NCBI GenBank assembly: GCA_963695705.1
Contig: CAVOHB010000001.1
Location: 124,001-188,000, forward strand
Direction: 5' to 3'
Length of the DNA: 64,000 nucleotides
DNA from: JBKPNJ01 sp963695705
GTDB lineage: Bacteria > Actinomycetota > Actinomycetes > Propionibacteriales > Nocardioidaceae
Shown here one piece after another: positions 18,122 through 26,493 of this stretch. A model generated the notes under the pieces. The model made no database searches. It was not told the DNA's origin and saw only the letters and a program-made list of their open reading frames with translations. The position numbers and the translations under genes are program-made. Position 1 is the stretch's first letter. Each line of letters starts with the position of its first letter.

Positions 18122-21100
18122 TCAGCTCGGGCGGGGCGGTAGTGGATCCGGCCGACGCGAGGGGCGGGTGGCCGGGTCGGGAGGGACCGCGGCAGGCTGC
18201 GCCTCCAGCCGCTGCAGCGCCAACGCAACCGCGGCGTCGAGCTGCGGATCGTCACTGGCCGCCCACGACTGAGGCGGGATCGGGACCTCGACATCGGGGT
18301 CGACGCCGTGGTTCTCCACCCCCCAGCCGAGCCCGTAGAACCAGAACGCGTACCGGGGCTGCGTGACGCTGGTCCCGTCGACGAGCCGGTAGCGCATGTC
18401 GATGCCGATGACGCCGCCCCAGGTGCGGGTACCCACGACCGGCCCCAGGCCCTGCCGCTGGAACATCGCGGTGACGATGTCGCCGTCGGACCCGGCCTGC
18501 TCGTTGGCGATGGCGACAAGCGGTCCGCGCGGGGCGTCCTCGGGGTAGGTCGCCGGGCTCATGTGCCGGCGCGTGTCCCAGGCACGAACGGTCCGGTCCA
18601 GCTTCTCCAGTACCAGAGACGAGACATGGCCGCCCCGATTGTCGCGAACGTCCACGACGAGCGCCTCACGGGCGACCTCGAGCCGTAGGTCACGGTGTAG
18701 CTGGGCCCAGCCGCTGGCGATCATGTCGGGGATGTGCAGGTAGCCGACCCTGCCGGCGGACGCCGCGTGCACGGCCCGCCGGCGCCCGGCCACCCAGTCC
18801 TGATAGCGGAGCGGCCGGTCGTCGGCGAGCGGCACGACGACGACGCGCCGCTCTGACGCCTCACCGTGGGGAAGCACGGTGAGCTCGACCGGCATCTCCG
18901 CTGCACCCACCAGCAGCGCCTGCGGGCCGAGGGCCGGATCCGTCGGTCGTCCACCGACGCCGACGATGGCGTCACCGGGGTGGACGGCGACACCGGGCGC
19001 CGCCAGCGGGGACCGTGCTGCGGGCGCGGACGACTCCCCGGGAACGACCCGTCGGACCCGCCACCGACCGTCGGCGTCAGCGGCGAGGTCGGCGCCCAGG
19101 AGTCCGACCCGCCGGGCCTTGTCGACCGGGCGGTCCGGCGGCATCTCGTACGCATGTGAGGCCCCGAGTTCGCCCTGGACCTCCCAGAGCAGCTCGGACA
19201 GGTCGTCGCGCGATCCCAGCCTCTGCACCAGCGGTCGGTAGCGGTCGAGTACGCCCTCCCAGTCCACGCCTGCCATGTCGGCCACCCAGAAGTGGTCGCG
19301 CATCAGGCGCCCGGCCTCGTCGTACATCTGCTGCCACTCGGCGACCGGATCCACCTCGACGCGCAAGCGCCGAACGTCGACGTCGACGACATCGGCATCG
19401 GGCTCACCGCCGGGCGAGCGGGCATCGATCTTGCGGTCCGACGGAACCACCCGGACTGCCTTGTCGTCGCGGACCACCACCCACCGGCCGTCACCGGAGA
19501 CCTGCGCGGCGTCCAGCTCCTCGACGATCGTCGTCAACCGCTGGCCTGGAAGGTCATAACGCTGCAACGAGGACCGCGGCTTCGGGGCATCGGGTCGCGG
19601 GAGCCCGTCGCCGAGGACGCCGACGAGGGGATCGTGCATCCACAGCAGGCCGCTTCGCGCCGCGCGAAGGCCGGAGTACGTGCCGGCGGGCACCGGCAGC
19701 GGCACGACGCGCTCGGCCAGGCCAGTCACATCGACGACGACCTGGGCAGGTGCCGCGTCCGTCACGTCGTCGGCCGGCCGCCATTCCCCGGGCTTCTGCC
19801 CGCCGGGGACGCGGCCGCTCGGACTGGGGTCGAACGGGGAGGGTGTCGTCTCGGCGAGGGGCAGCAGGTACGGCCTGGTGCCGGCCAGGAAGGACAGGTC
19901 GAACGAGTGCACGTCGTAGACCGGGTTGAAGGTGCGGACCGACAGGAACGCCAGGTGCAGGCCGTCGAGGGTGAAGACCGGCTCGGTGTCGGTGAACCGC
20001 AGCGGGGTCGCGTCCAGGACGTTTCCGCCGGCCACCGGCGCCAGCCGGATGTGCCGCAGCGGCTCCGGCCCCGGCTGCGACCACGCCAGCCAACGCGAGT
20101 CCGGGGAGAAGGTCAGCCCGTTCGCGTCCCCGTGCTCGCTCGAGTCGACCGTGCGCAGCTCCCCGGAGGCCGCGTCGACGATCAGCACCCGGCCGTCGTG
20201 GGTGGCGACCCCGACGTGACAACCGTCGGGCGACGTTGCCAGGTCGAGTACCCGGCCGAGCCGACCGCCGCCAAGCCGATGCGGCGCGGCCCCCGTGTGC
20301 CCGGCGACGGATGCGGCGAACTCCAGTGCGTCGTCGCCTTCGGCATCGGTGACCCACACCACGCCGGGCGGCTCGTCGGCCGTGCCGGGACCCAGCACGC
20401 GCGGCAGCCTGGCCCGGACACCGGGACGGCCCGAGAGCAGGCGGGCCGGCCCGTCGCGGTGGCTCAGCCAGTGCACGGTCCCGCGGGCCTCGACCGCGCT
20501 CCCGCGGCCCTGCCGATCCGGGCGCAGGTCGCCGAGGTGGTCGATCGCGGGGACCGGGTGGACCGACTGCGCGGTGCGCGGGCCGCCCAGCTGCACCTCG
20601 AGCCGGCGCGGCCGCGAGGTGGCGGACAGGTCGTCCAGCAGCCACAGCTCGCCGGCGCACTGGTAAACCAGCCGCCGTCCGTCCGAGGTCGCAGCGCGGG
20701 CGTAGAACTCGTCGTGGTCGGTGTGCCGCCGCAGATCGCCGCCGTCGCCGGTGCAGGAGTAGACGTTGCCGTAGCCCTCGTGGTCGCTGAGGAACGCCAG
20801 CCGGTCACCGATCCAGGTCGGGCTCTCCAGCTGGCCACCGAGCTCGGTGAGCAGTGGCGCGAAGGCGCCGCTCCCCTCGCGGTCGATCCACAGCTTGCCG
20901 GCCCGGCCGCCGCGGTACCGCTTCCAGGACGCGGCGCCGCGCCGGTTCTGGTGCACGCCCAGGACCGTCGTCCCGCCAGGACCGGGCGCGATCGCGGACA
21001 CCGGGCCGTAGGACAGCCGCTCGGGTGGGCCACCGTCGAGCGGCACGGCGTATGCCCAGGTCCGGCTGTTGAACGGTTGGGCGACCGCCGAGATCGCCAG

Positions 21101-21418
21101 TACGCGGTCGGCGGACCACCCGATCACACCCGTCAGCTCGTCGCCCCAGTACGTCAGGCGGCTCGAGGGCCCTCCGTCGACGGGCGCGACGTGCACCTCA
21201 GGAGCGCCGTCGCGGCTGCTGGTGAACGCCACCAGCCGCCCGTCCGGCGACAACCGCGCACCGGCGACGGGTGCCCGGTCGGCGGTGAGCCGCCAGGCGC
21301 GCCCACCGTCGGTCCTGGCCAGCCACAGGTCGTCCTCCGCCACGAACGCCAGCGAGTCCCCTGAGACGGTGGGGAATCGAAGGTAGCCGCCTGCGGCCGA
21401 ACGTGTCTGCTGAACCAT
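18122..21418 (-). CDS. Tricorn-type protease (S41 family, beta-propeller/PDZ)
   Basis: Large cytosolic serine peptidase that degrades oligopeptides, probably downstream of the proteasome or Clp. The 1098-residue length fits tricorn proteins. Residues 1-650 contain repeated propeller blades with motifs such as LSPDGRLVAFTSSRDG and FSPDSRWLAWSQPG. A PDZ-like part lies near 780-870. The S41 catalytic region follows: GELGASHAYEMP at about 755 matches the Ser-His of tricorn, NEQAGSDGDIVTAMF at about 974 carries the nucleophilic serine, and HGVDPDVEVPIPP at about 1040 provides the glutamate region. No signal peptide is seen. The gene interrupts the usual rplA-rplJ neighbourhood on the same strand, 91 bases after rplA. 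Confidence 0.88.
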   Translation of the reverse strand: MVQQTRSAAGGYLRFPTVSGDSLAFVAEDDLWLARTDGGRAWRLTADRAPVAGARLSPDGRLVAFTSSRDGAPEVHVAPVDGGPSSRLTYWGDELTGVIGWSADRVLAISAVAQPFNSRTWAYAVPLDGGPPERLSYGPVSAIAPGPGGTTVLGVHQNRRGAASWKRYRGGRAGKLWIDREGSGAFAPLLTELGGQLESPTWIGDRLAFLSDHEGYGNVYSCTGDGGDLRRHTDHDEFYARAATSDGRRLVYQCAGELWLLDDLSATSRPRRLEVQLGGPRTAQSVHPVPAIDHLGDLRPDRQGRGSAVEARGTVHWLSHRDGPARLLSGRPGVRARLPRVLGPGTADEPPGVVWVTDAEGDDALEFAASVAGHTGAAPHRLGGGRLGRVLDLATSPDGCHVGVATHDGRVLIVDAASGELRTVDSSEHGDANGLTFSPDSRWLAWSQPGPEPLRHIRLAPVAGGNVLDATPLRFTDTEPVFTLDGLHLAFLSVRTFNPVYDVHSFDLSFLAGTRPYLLPLAETTPSPFDPSPSGRVPGGQKPGEWRPADDVTDAAPAQVVVDVTGLAERVVPLPVPAGTYSGLRAARSGLLWMHDPLVGVLGDGLPRPDAPKPRSSLQRYDLPGQRLTTIVEELDAAQVSGDGRWVVVRDDKAVRVVPSDRKIDARSPGGEPDADVVDVDVRRLRVEVDPVAEWQQMYDEAGRLMRDHFWVADMAGVDWEGVLDRYRPLVQRLGSRDDLSELLWEVQGELGASHAYEMPPDRPVDKARRVGLLGADLAADADGRWRVRRVVPGESSAPAARSPLAAPGVAVHPGDAIVGVGGRPTDPALGPQALLVGAAEMPVELTVLPHGEASERRVVVVPLADDRPLRYQDWVAGRRRAVHAASAGRVGYLHIPDMIASGWAQLHRDLRLEVAREALVVDVRDNRGGHVSSLVLEKLDRTVRAWDTRRHMSPATYPEDAPRGPLVAIANEQAGSDGDIVTAMFQRQGLGPVVGTRTWGGVIGIDMRYRLVDGTSVTQPRYAFWFYGLGWGVENHGVDPDVEVPIPPQSWAASDDPQLDAAVALALQRLEAQPAAVPPDPATRPSRRPDPLPPRPS

Positions 21419-21509
21419 CGGGTGACTCCATCCCGGTCAGGTGGGCTGTTTCCACGATGTCGTGGATCTCCCGCTCCCCCGGACCCGCGGGCCATGCCCC
21501 CCGCGCGGG

Positions 21510-22223
21510 TCAGCTCTCGACGTCGTCCAGCTTCCGGGCTCGGTTGGCGTCGACCGGGATGCCGGGTCCCATCGTCGTGGAGAGCGTCACCTTTCGCAGG
21601 TAGCGGCCCTTCGAGCTCGACGGCTTCAGCCGCAGCACCTCGTCCAGGGCCGCCGCATAGTTCTCGGCCAGCTGGGCAAGCGTGAACGACACCTTGCCGA
21701 TCAGGAAATGCAGGTTGGCATGCCGGTCGACCCGGAACTCGATCCGGCCACCCTTGATGTCGTTGACGGCCTTGGTCACGTCGGTCGTGACCGTACCGGT
21801 CTTGGGGTTCGGCATCAGTCCGCGCGGTCCGAGGACCCGCCCCAGGCGCCCGACCTTGCCCATCATGTCGGGGGTGGCGACGACGGCGTCGAAGTCGAGC
21901 CATCCGCCGTTGATCCTCTCGATCAGGTCGTCACCACCCACGTAGTCGGCACCTGCTGCCCGCGCCTCCTCCGCCTTGTCGCCGTTGGCGAAGACCAACA
22001 CCCGGGCGGTCTTGCCGGTCCCGTGCGGGAGGTTGACGGTGCCTCGGACCATCTGGTCCGCCTTGCGGGGGTCGACTCCCAGGCGCATCGCGACCTCGAC
22101 GCTCTGGTCGAACCTCGCCTTGCTGTGGGCGCTCTTGGCGAGCTTGATCGCCTCTGCGGGTGAGTAGACGGTGTCCGGATCAAGCTTTGCGACCGCTTCT
22201 CTGTAAGCCTTGCTGCGCTTCAT
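21510..22223 (-). CDS. rplA: 50S ribosomal protein L1
   Basis: Forms the mobile L1 stalk that handles E-site tRNA and, in many bacteria, represses its own operon. The 237-residue product begins MKRSKAYREAVAKLD. It carries the hallmark GRLGRVLGPRGLMPNPKTGT at about residues 125-144, and VGKVSFTLAQLAENYAA-like sequence near 180. ATG at 22223 lies 111 bases after rplK. Length is normal. Confidence 0.97.
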   Translation of the reverse strand: MKRSKAYREAVAKLDPDTVYSPAEAIKLAKSAHSKARFDQSVEVAMRLGVDPRKADQMVRGTVNLPHGTGKTARVLVFANGDKAEEARAAGADYVGGDDLIERINGGWLDFDAVVATPDMMGKVGRLGRVLGPRGLMPNPKTGTVTTDVTKAVNDIKGGRIEFRVDRHANLHFLIGKVSFTLAQLAENYAAALDEVLRLKPSSSKGRYLRKVTLSTTMGPGIPVDANRARKLDDVES

Positions 22224-22334
22224 GACTGGCTCCCTTCACCAGGTGTGGTCGACGGGCGACAGCTGCCCTGCCACGGAACGGTCGGGTCTGTTCGTCGGTT
22301 CTGGTATCGAAGTATGGCTCGAACTGCCCGGCCC

Positions 22335-22769
22335 TCAGCGATCGACGGTGACACCCATCGAGCGCGCGGTGCCCTCGACGATGAGCATCGCGGCGTTGAT
22401 GTCGTTGGCGTTGAGGTCGGGAAGCTTGGTCGTGGCGATCTCGCGGACCTGGTCGCGGCTGATCCTGCCGACCTTGTCCTTGTGGGGCACCGACGAGCCC
22501 TTGGCGAGCCCGGCGGCCTTCTTGATCATCTCCGCGGCGGGCGGCGTCTTGGTCACGAACGTGAACGAGCGGTCCTCGTAGATGGTGATCTCGACCGGCA
22601 CGACGTTTCCGCGCATCGACTCGGTGGCCGAGTTGTAGGCCTTGCAGAACTCCATGATGTTGACGCCGTGCGGCCCGAGGGCGGTACCTACCGGTGGGGC
22701 CGGCGTGGCCGCGCCGGCCTGCAGCTGCACCTTGACCATCGCGGCGATCTTCTTCTTCTTCGGAGGCAT
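22335..22769 (-). CDS. rplK: 50S ribosomal protein L11
   Basis: Part of the GTPase-associated centre; binds the 23S rRNA region targeted by thiostrepton and is needed for RelA-type stringent response. The 144-residue product has KVQLQAGAATPAPPVGTALG at about residues 12-31, with the flexible proline-rich N-terminal domain, and FVTKTPPAAEMIKKAAGL in the middle. It lies 60 bases after nusG in the usual secE-nusG-rplK-rplA order. Confidence 0.97.
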   Translation of the reverse strand: MPPKKKKIAAMVKVQLQAGAATPAPPVGTALGPHGVNIMEFCKAYNSATESMRGNVVPVEITIYEDRSFTFVTKTPPAAEMIKKAAGLAKGSSVPHKDKVGRISRDQVREIATTKLPDLNANDINAAMLIVEGTARSMGVTVDR

Positions 22770-22829
22770 GTGGTTTCGACGTCCTTTTCGGTTGTGCTCT
22801 GTATTCGGTCCTGCGGTTGGGTTGTCCGC

Positions 22830-23651
22830 TCAGATCTTCTGGATCTGGTTGAAGGTCAGCTCGACCGGCGTCTCCCGGCCGAAGATCTCCACCAGCGCCT
22901 TGACCTTCTGTGCGTCGACGTTGATCTCGGTGACCGTGGCGTGGAGTGTCGCGAACGGACCGTCGACCACCATCACCGAGTCGCTGACGACGAAGTCGGC
23001 GAACTCGGTCTTCTTCTGCTTCTTGGCCTCCGGGGTCGACGCCGGCGTTCTCGCCTCGTCCTCCACGGCCGGGGCGAGCATCGCCTCCACCTCCGCGAAC
23101 GTGAGCGCCACCGGCTGGTGGACGTGACCGACGAATCCGGTCACCGACGGGGTGTGCCGTACGGTCGACCACGACTCGTCGGTCAGGTCCATGCGCACCA
23201 GGACGTACCCGGGGAGCACCGTCCGGCGGACCATTCGCCGCTGGCCGTTCTTGATCTCAGCGACCTCTTCCTGCGGGACCACGACCTCGAAGATGAAGTC
23301 CTCCATGTTCAACGACGAGATGCGGTTCTCCAGGTTGGTCTTGACGCGGTTCTCCATGCCGGAGTACGTGTGCACGACGTACCAGTCACCCGGCTTGGCC
23401 CGCAGGGCGGCCCGGAACTCCTCCAGCGGATCCACCACCGCGGGCGCGGGCTCGGACGGCTGCTCGAGTTGACCGTCGGCGTCGACGTCCCCGCCGACGT
23501 CGTGCTCGAGGGCGGAGGCATCGGCGGGTATCGCCACGTCACCGATCAGGTCGGGGTCAACGTCGTTGGACGGTTGGGACACGGTTACTGCGCCACCTTC
23601 ATCTGCCAGGTCATAGGCATCTCGGTCGTCGTTGTCATGTGCGGTTGTCAT
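22830..23651 (-). CDS. nusG: Transcription termination/antitermination protein NusG
   Basis: Binds RNA polymerase beta' and links it to S10/NusE or to Rho. The 273-residue product has an acidic N-terminal extension of about 80 residues, as is common in actinobacteria. The NGN domain follows (GDWYVVHTYSGMENRVKTNL, MVRRTVLPGYVLVRMDLTDE), then a C-terminal KOW domain (VSDSVMVVDGPFATLHATVT ending VELTFNQIQKI). ATG at 23651 lies 24 bases after secE. An Ala/Lys-rich linker near residues 205-225 separates the two domains. Confidence 0.96.
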   Translation of the reverse strand: MTTAHDNDDRDAYDLADEGGAVTVSQPSNDVDPDLIGDVAIPADASALEHDVGGDVDADGQLEQPSEPAPAVVDPLEEFRAALRAKPGDWYVVHTYSGMENRVKTNLENRISSLNMEDFIFEVVVPQEEVAEIKNGQRRMVRRTVLPGYVLVRMDLTDESWSTVRHTPSVTGFVGHVHQPVALTFAEVEAMLAPAVEDEARTPASTPEAKKQKKTEFADFVVSDSVMVVDGPFATLHATVTEINVDAQKVKALVEIFGRETPVELTFNQIQKI

Positions 23652-23675
23652 ATGGGAAGGAGGGTCCGACGCCGT

Positions 23676-23912
23676 TCAGGCGAAGACCTTGAACACCAGA
23701 GTGCCGAAGAGGAAGTCGAGGATCGACACGATCGTGATCATCACCACGACGAAGACGAGGACGACGAGGAAGTACGTCACCAGCTGCTCGCGGGTCGGCC
23801 AGACGACCTTGCGCAGCTCGGCGAGGACCTGTCGGTAGAACAGTCCCGGGCTGGTGCGTCGCTTGCTGGGATCGCTGCCGCGCGAGGAGGTCGTGGAGCG
23901 TGTCTCCGTCAC
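23676..23912 (-). CDS. secE: Preprotein translocase subunit SecE
   Basis: Essential single-span partner of SecY in the Sec channel. The chosen start is GTG at 23912 (VTETRSTTSSRGSDPSKR), giving 78 residues; a longer frame upstream runs into tRNA-Trp. The conserved amphipathic stretch FYRQVLAELRKVVWPTREQL is followed by the transmembrane helix FLVVLVFVVVMITIVSILDF. It precedes nusG by 24 bases and follows tRNA-Trp, a common actinobacterial order. Confidence 0.93.
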   Translation of the reverse strand: MTETRSTTSSRGSDPSKRRTSPGLFYRQVLAELRKVVWPTREQLVTYFLVVLVFVVVMITIVSILDFLFGTLVFKVFA

Positions 23913-24038
23913 CTTTCCGCCTTCGCTGACCCGCCGTGGCGTTCCACCACTGCCGGTCGGTCTCGTGTTGCCGTGTTGTCTCCTGCCCCTATTGTCCCCG
24001 GCTTGGTCCCGGACATGTGCCCGACCCTGAAGCCTTTG

Positions 24039-24111
24039 CAGGGCAGGAGGGACTCGAACCCCCAACCTTCGGTTTTGGAGACCGATGCTCTGCCAGTTGA
24101 GCCACTGCCCT
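24039..24111 (-). tRNA. tRNA-Trp (anticodon CCA)
   Basis: A 73-nt cloverleaf on the reverse strand. The acceptor AGGGCAG pairs with CTGCCCT (end bases) and the discriminator is G. The D-arm begins GCTC, the anticodon loop is CTCCAAA, and the T-loop has the standard TTCGAGT. The CCA tail is not encoded. It lies 126 bases before secE. Confidence 0.96.
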
Positions 24112-24232
24112 ACGGTGGCCGGTAACCGGCCTCCCTTCGGCGGGCATGGCCGATCCGTGGTGCTGCAGCCACCAGGACCACGAGTGTACGGGGTCGGCGC
24201 GTCGAGGTCGAACCGGATGCGAGGATGTGCGC

Positions 24233-25438
24233 ATGAGTGAGCAGCCCCGGGCCCGAATCTCGCGCCGCATCGGCGCGATCACCGAATCCGCCACCCTCGC
24301 GGTCGACGCCAGGGCCAAGGCGCTCAAGGCCGCCGGCCGGCCGGTGATCGGGTTCGGAGCCGGTGAACCCGACTTCCCCACTCCTGAGCACATCGTCGAG
24401 GCGGCGATCAGCGCCGCCCGAGAGCCTCGCAACCACCGCTACTCGCCGACCGGCGGCCTGCCGGAGCTCCGGCAGGCGGTCGCCGACAAGACACGGCGCG
24501 ACTCCAAGTACGACGTCGAGGCCGCCCAGGTCCTGGTCACCAACGGTGGGAAACAAGCCGTCTACGAGGCGTTCGCGACGATCCTCGACCCCGGCGACGA
24601 GGTGCTGCTGCCCGCGCCGTACTGGACGACGTATCCCGAGGTGATCAGGCTGGCCGGCGGCGTACCCGTCGAGGTGGTCGCCGACGAGCACCAGGACTAC
24701 CTCGTGTCGGTCGACCAGCTCGAGGCGGCACGCACCGGCCGGACCAAGGCGCTGATGTTCTGCTCACCGTCCAACCCGACCGGGGCGGTCAGCTCACCGG
24801 CGCAGGTCAGCGCGATCGGGCGCTGGGCCGTGGAGTCGGGCATCTGGGTGGTCGCCGACGAGATCTACGAGCATCTGACCTACGACGGCGTCGAGTTCGC
24901 CTCGATGCCGGTGCGGGTTCCGGAGCTCGCGGACACCTGCATCGTCGTCAACGGCGTCGCCAAGACCTACGCGATGACCGGCTGGCGGGTCGGCTGGATG
25001 ATCGCGCCCGGCGACGTCGTCACGGCCGCGCTCAACCTCCAGTCCCACCTGACGAGCAACGTCGCGAACGTCCCGCAGCGGGCCGCGCTGGCCGCAGTGA
25101 CCAGCGACCTGTCCGCGGTCGAGCGGATGAGGAGCGCGTTCGACCGCCGCCGACGCACCATCGTGTCCATGCTCAACGCGGTCGAGGGGTTCGAGTGCCC
25201 GGAGCCCAAGGGCGCGTTCTACGCGTACCCCAGCGTCAAGGGTGCGCTCGGCCGGGACATCGGCGGAGCCACGCCGCAGACGTCGGCGGAGCTGGCCGAG
25301 GTGATCCTGGAGCAGGCCGAGGTCGCGGTCGTGCCGGGTGAGGCGTTCGGGACGCCGGGTTACCTGCGGCTGTCGTACGCGCTCGGCGACGACGACTTGG
25401 TCGAGGGCGTCAACCGGATCCAGAAGCTGCTCAGCTGA
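24233..25438 (+). CDS. Pyridoxal-phosphate-dependent aminotransferase (aspartate aminotransferase type)
   Basis: Class I/II fold-type I aminotransferase, probably moving amino groups between aspartate or an aromatic amino acid and 2-oxoglutarate. The 401-residue protein starts at ATG 24233 (MSEQPRARISRRIGAITESA). It has FGAGEPDFPTPEHI near residue 40, FCSPSNPTGAVSSPA near 177, ADEIYEHLTYDGV near 207, and the PLP lysine in GVAKTYAMTGWRVGW near 245. The conserved arginine is in YLRLSYALG near the C-terminus. The gene neighbours tRNA-Trp/secE as in other actinobacteria. It ends in CTGA, overlapping the likely start of the next gene. Confidence 0.92.
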   Translation: MSEQPRARISRRIGAITESATLAVDARAKALKAAGRPVIGFGAGEPDFPTPEHIVEAAISAAREPRNHRYSPTGGLPELRQAVADKTRRDSKYDVEAAQVLVTNGGKQAVYEAFATILDPGDEVLLPAPYWTTYPEVIRLAGGVPVEVVADEHQDYLVSVDQLEAARTGRTKALMFCSPSNPTGAVSSPAQVSAIGRWAVESGIWVVADEIYEHLTYDGVEFASMPVRVPELADTCIVVNGVAKTYAMTGWRVGWMIAPGDVVTAALNLQSHLTSNVANVPQRAALAAVTSDLSAVERMRSAFDRRRRTIVSMLNAVEGFECPEPKGAFYAYPSVKGALGRDIGGATPQTSAELAEVILEQAEVAVVPGEAFGTPGYLRLSYALGDDDLVEGVNRIQKLLS

Positions 25439-26493
25439 CCACCGAGACGCGCCCGGTCGCGGCACTGCCGAAAGCGCATCTGCACCTGCACTTCACCGGG
25501 TCGATGCGGCATCGGACACTGGTCGAGCTGGCCGCACGGGAAGGCGTGCACCTCCCCGACTCGCTGCGGGACGAATGGCCGCCGCGTCTGTCGGCGACCG
25601 ACGAGCGGGGATGGTTCCGGTTCCAGCGGCTCTACGACATCGCCCGTTCGGTGATCCGTACCGACGACGACGTGCGCCGGCTGGTGCGCGAGGCCGCGGA
25701 GGACGATCGCGACGATGGTTCGGGATGGCTGGAGATCCAGGTCGACCCGTCGGGGTACGCGGCGCTGTTCGGGGGCATCACCCGGTTCACCGAGCTGGTG
25801 ATCGACGCCGCGGCAGCCGCGGCCGTCAGCACCGGCATCGGAGTCGCCGTGATCATCGCCGCCAACCGCACCCGTCACGTGCTCGACGCGCGGGCGCTGG
25901 CCAGGCTGGCGGCCCGGTACGCGGGACGCGGCGTCGTTGGGTTCGGGTTGTCCAACGACGAGCGCCGGGGCGAGGTGGCCGACTTCGCGCCGGCCTTCCG
26001 CATCGCCGTGCGGGCCGGGCTGTTGTCGGTGCCGCACGGCGGCGAGCTGTGCGGAGCCGACAGCGTGCGCTCCTGCCTCGACCTGCTCGGCGCCGATCGG
26101 GTGGGGCACGGCATCCGGGCGGTCGAGGATCCTGACGTGCTGGCACGTGTGGTCGTCGCCGGCGTGACGCTCGAGGTGTCCCCCAGCTCGAACGTCCGGC
26201 TCGGCGTCTATCCAGACCCGGCCTCGGTGCCGCTGCGGACTCTGCTCGACGCCGGGGCACAGGTCGCGCTGGGAGCCGACGACCCACTGCTGTTCGGGCC
26301 GCGGCTGGCCGAGCAGTACGAGTCGGCCCGCACAGTGCACGGTCTCGACGACATCGAGCTGGCTGGTCTCGCCCGCATGTCCGTCCTCGGGTCGGCCGCC
26401 CCCAGCGACGTGCGGGCGTCGCTGTTGGCGGGCATCGAGCACTGGCTGAGCCGCTGCGCTAGAGACGGCACCCGACCAGCGTCGGCTCGTTGA
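25435..26493 (+). CDS. Adenosine deaminase-family protein with apparent CTG start
   Basis: Zinc-dependent amidohydrolase of the adenosine deaminase family. The metal-binding motif LPKAHLHLHFTGSM lies before the first ATG (25504), and no ATG, GTG or TTG occurs in this frame after the preceding in-frame stop at 25339-25341. The only sensible start is CTG at 25435, which overlaps the aminotransferase stop as CTGA and gives 352 residues. Later motifs are all present: SVPHGGELCGAD (HGGE for the catalytic HAGE), DRVGHGIRAVEDP, LEVSPSSNVRLGVYPD and ALGADDPLLFG with the metal/catalytic Asp. The 3' end overlaps the convergent murB by 35 bases. Substrate specificity beyond the family is not clear. Confidence 0.85.
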   Translation: MTTETRPVAALPKAHLHLHFTGSMRHRTLVELAAREGVHLPDSLRDEWPPRLSATDERGWFRFQRLYDIARSVIRTDDDVRRLVREAAEDDRDDGSGWLEIQVDPSGYAALFGGITRFTELVIDAAAAAAVSTGIGVAVIIAANRTRHVLDARALARLAARYAGRGVVGFGLSNDERRGEVADFAPAFRIAVRAGLLSVPHGGELCGADSVRSCLDLLGADRVGHGIRAVEDPDVLARVVVAGVTLEVSPSSNVRLGVYPDPASVPLRTLLDAGAQVALGADDPLLFGPRLAEQYESARTVHGLDDIELAGLARMSVLGSAAPSDVRASLLAGIEHWLSRCARDGTRPASAR

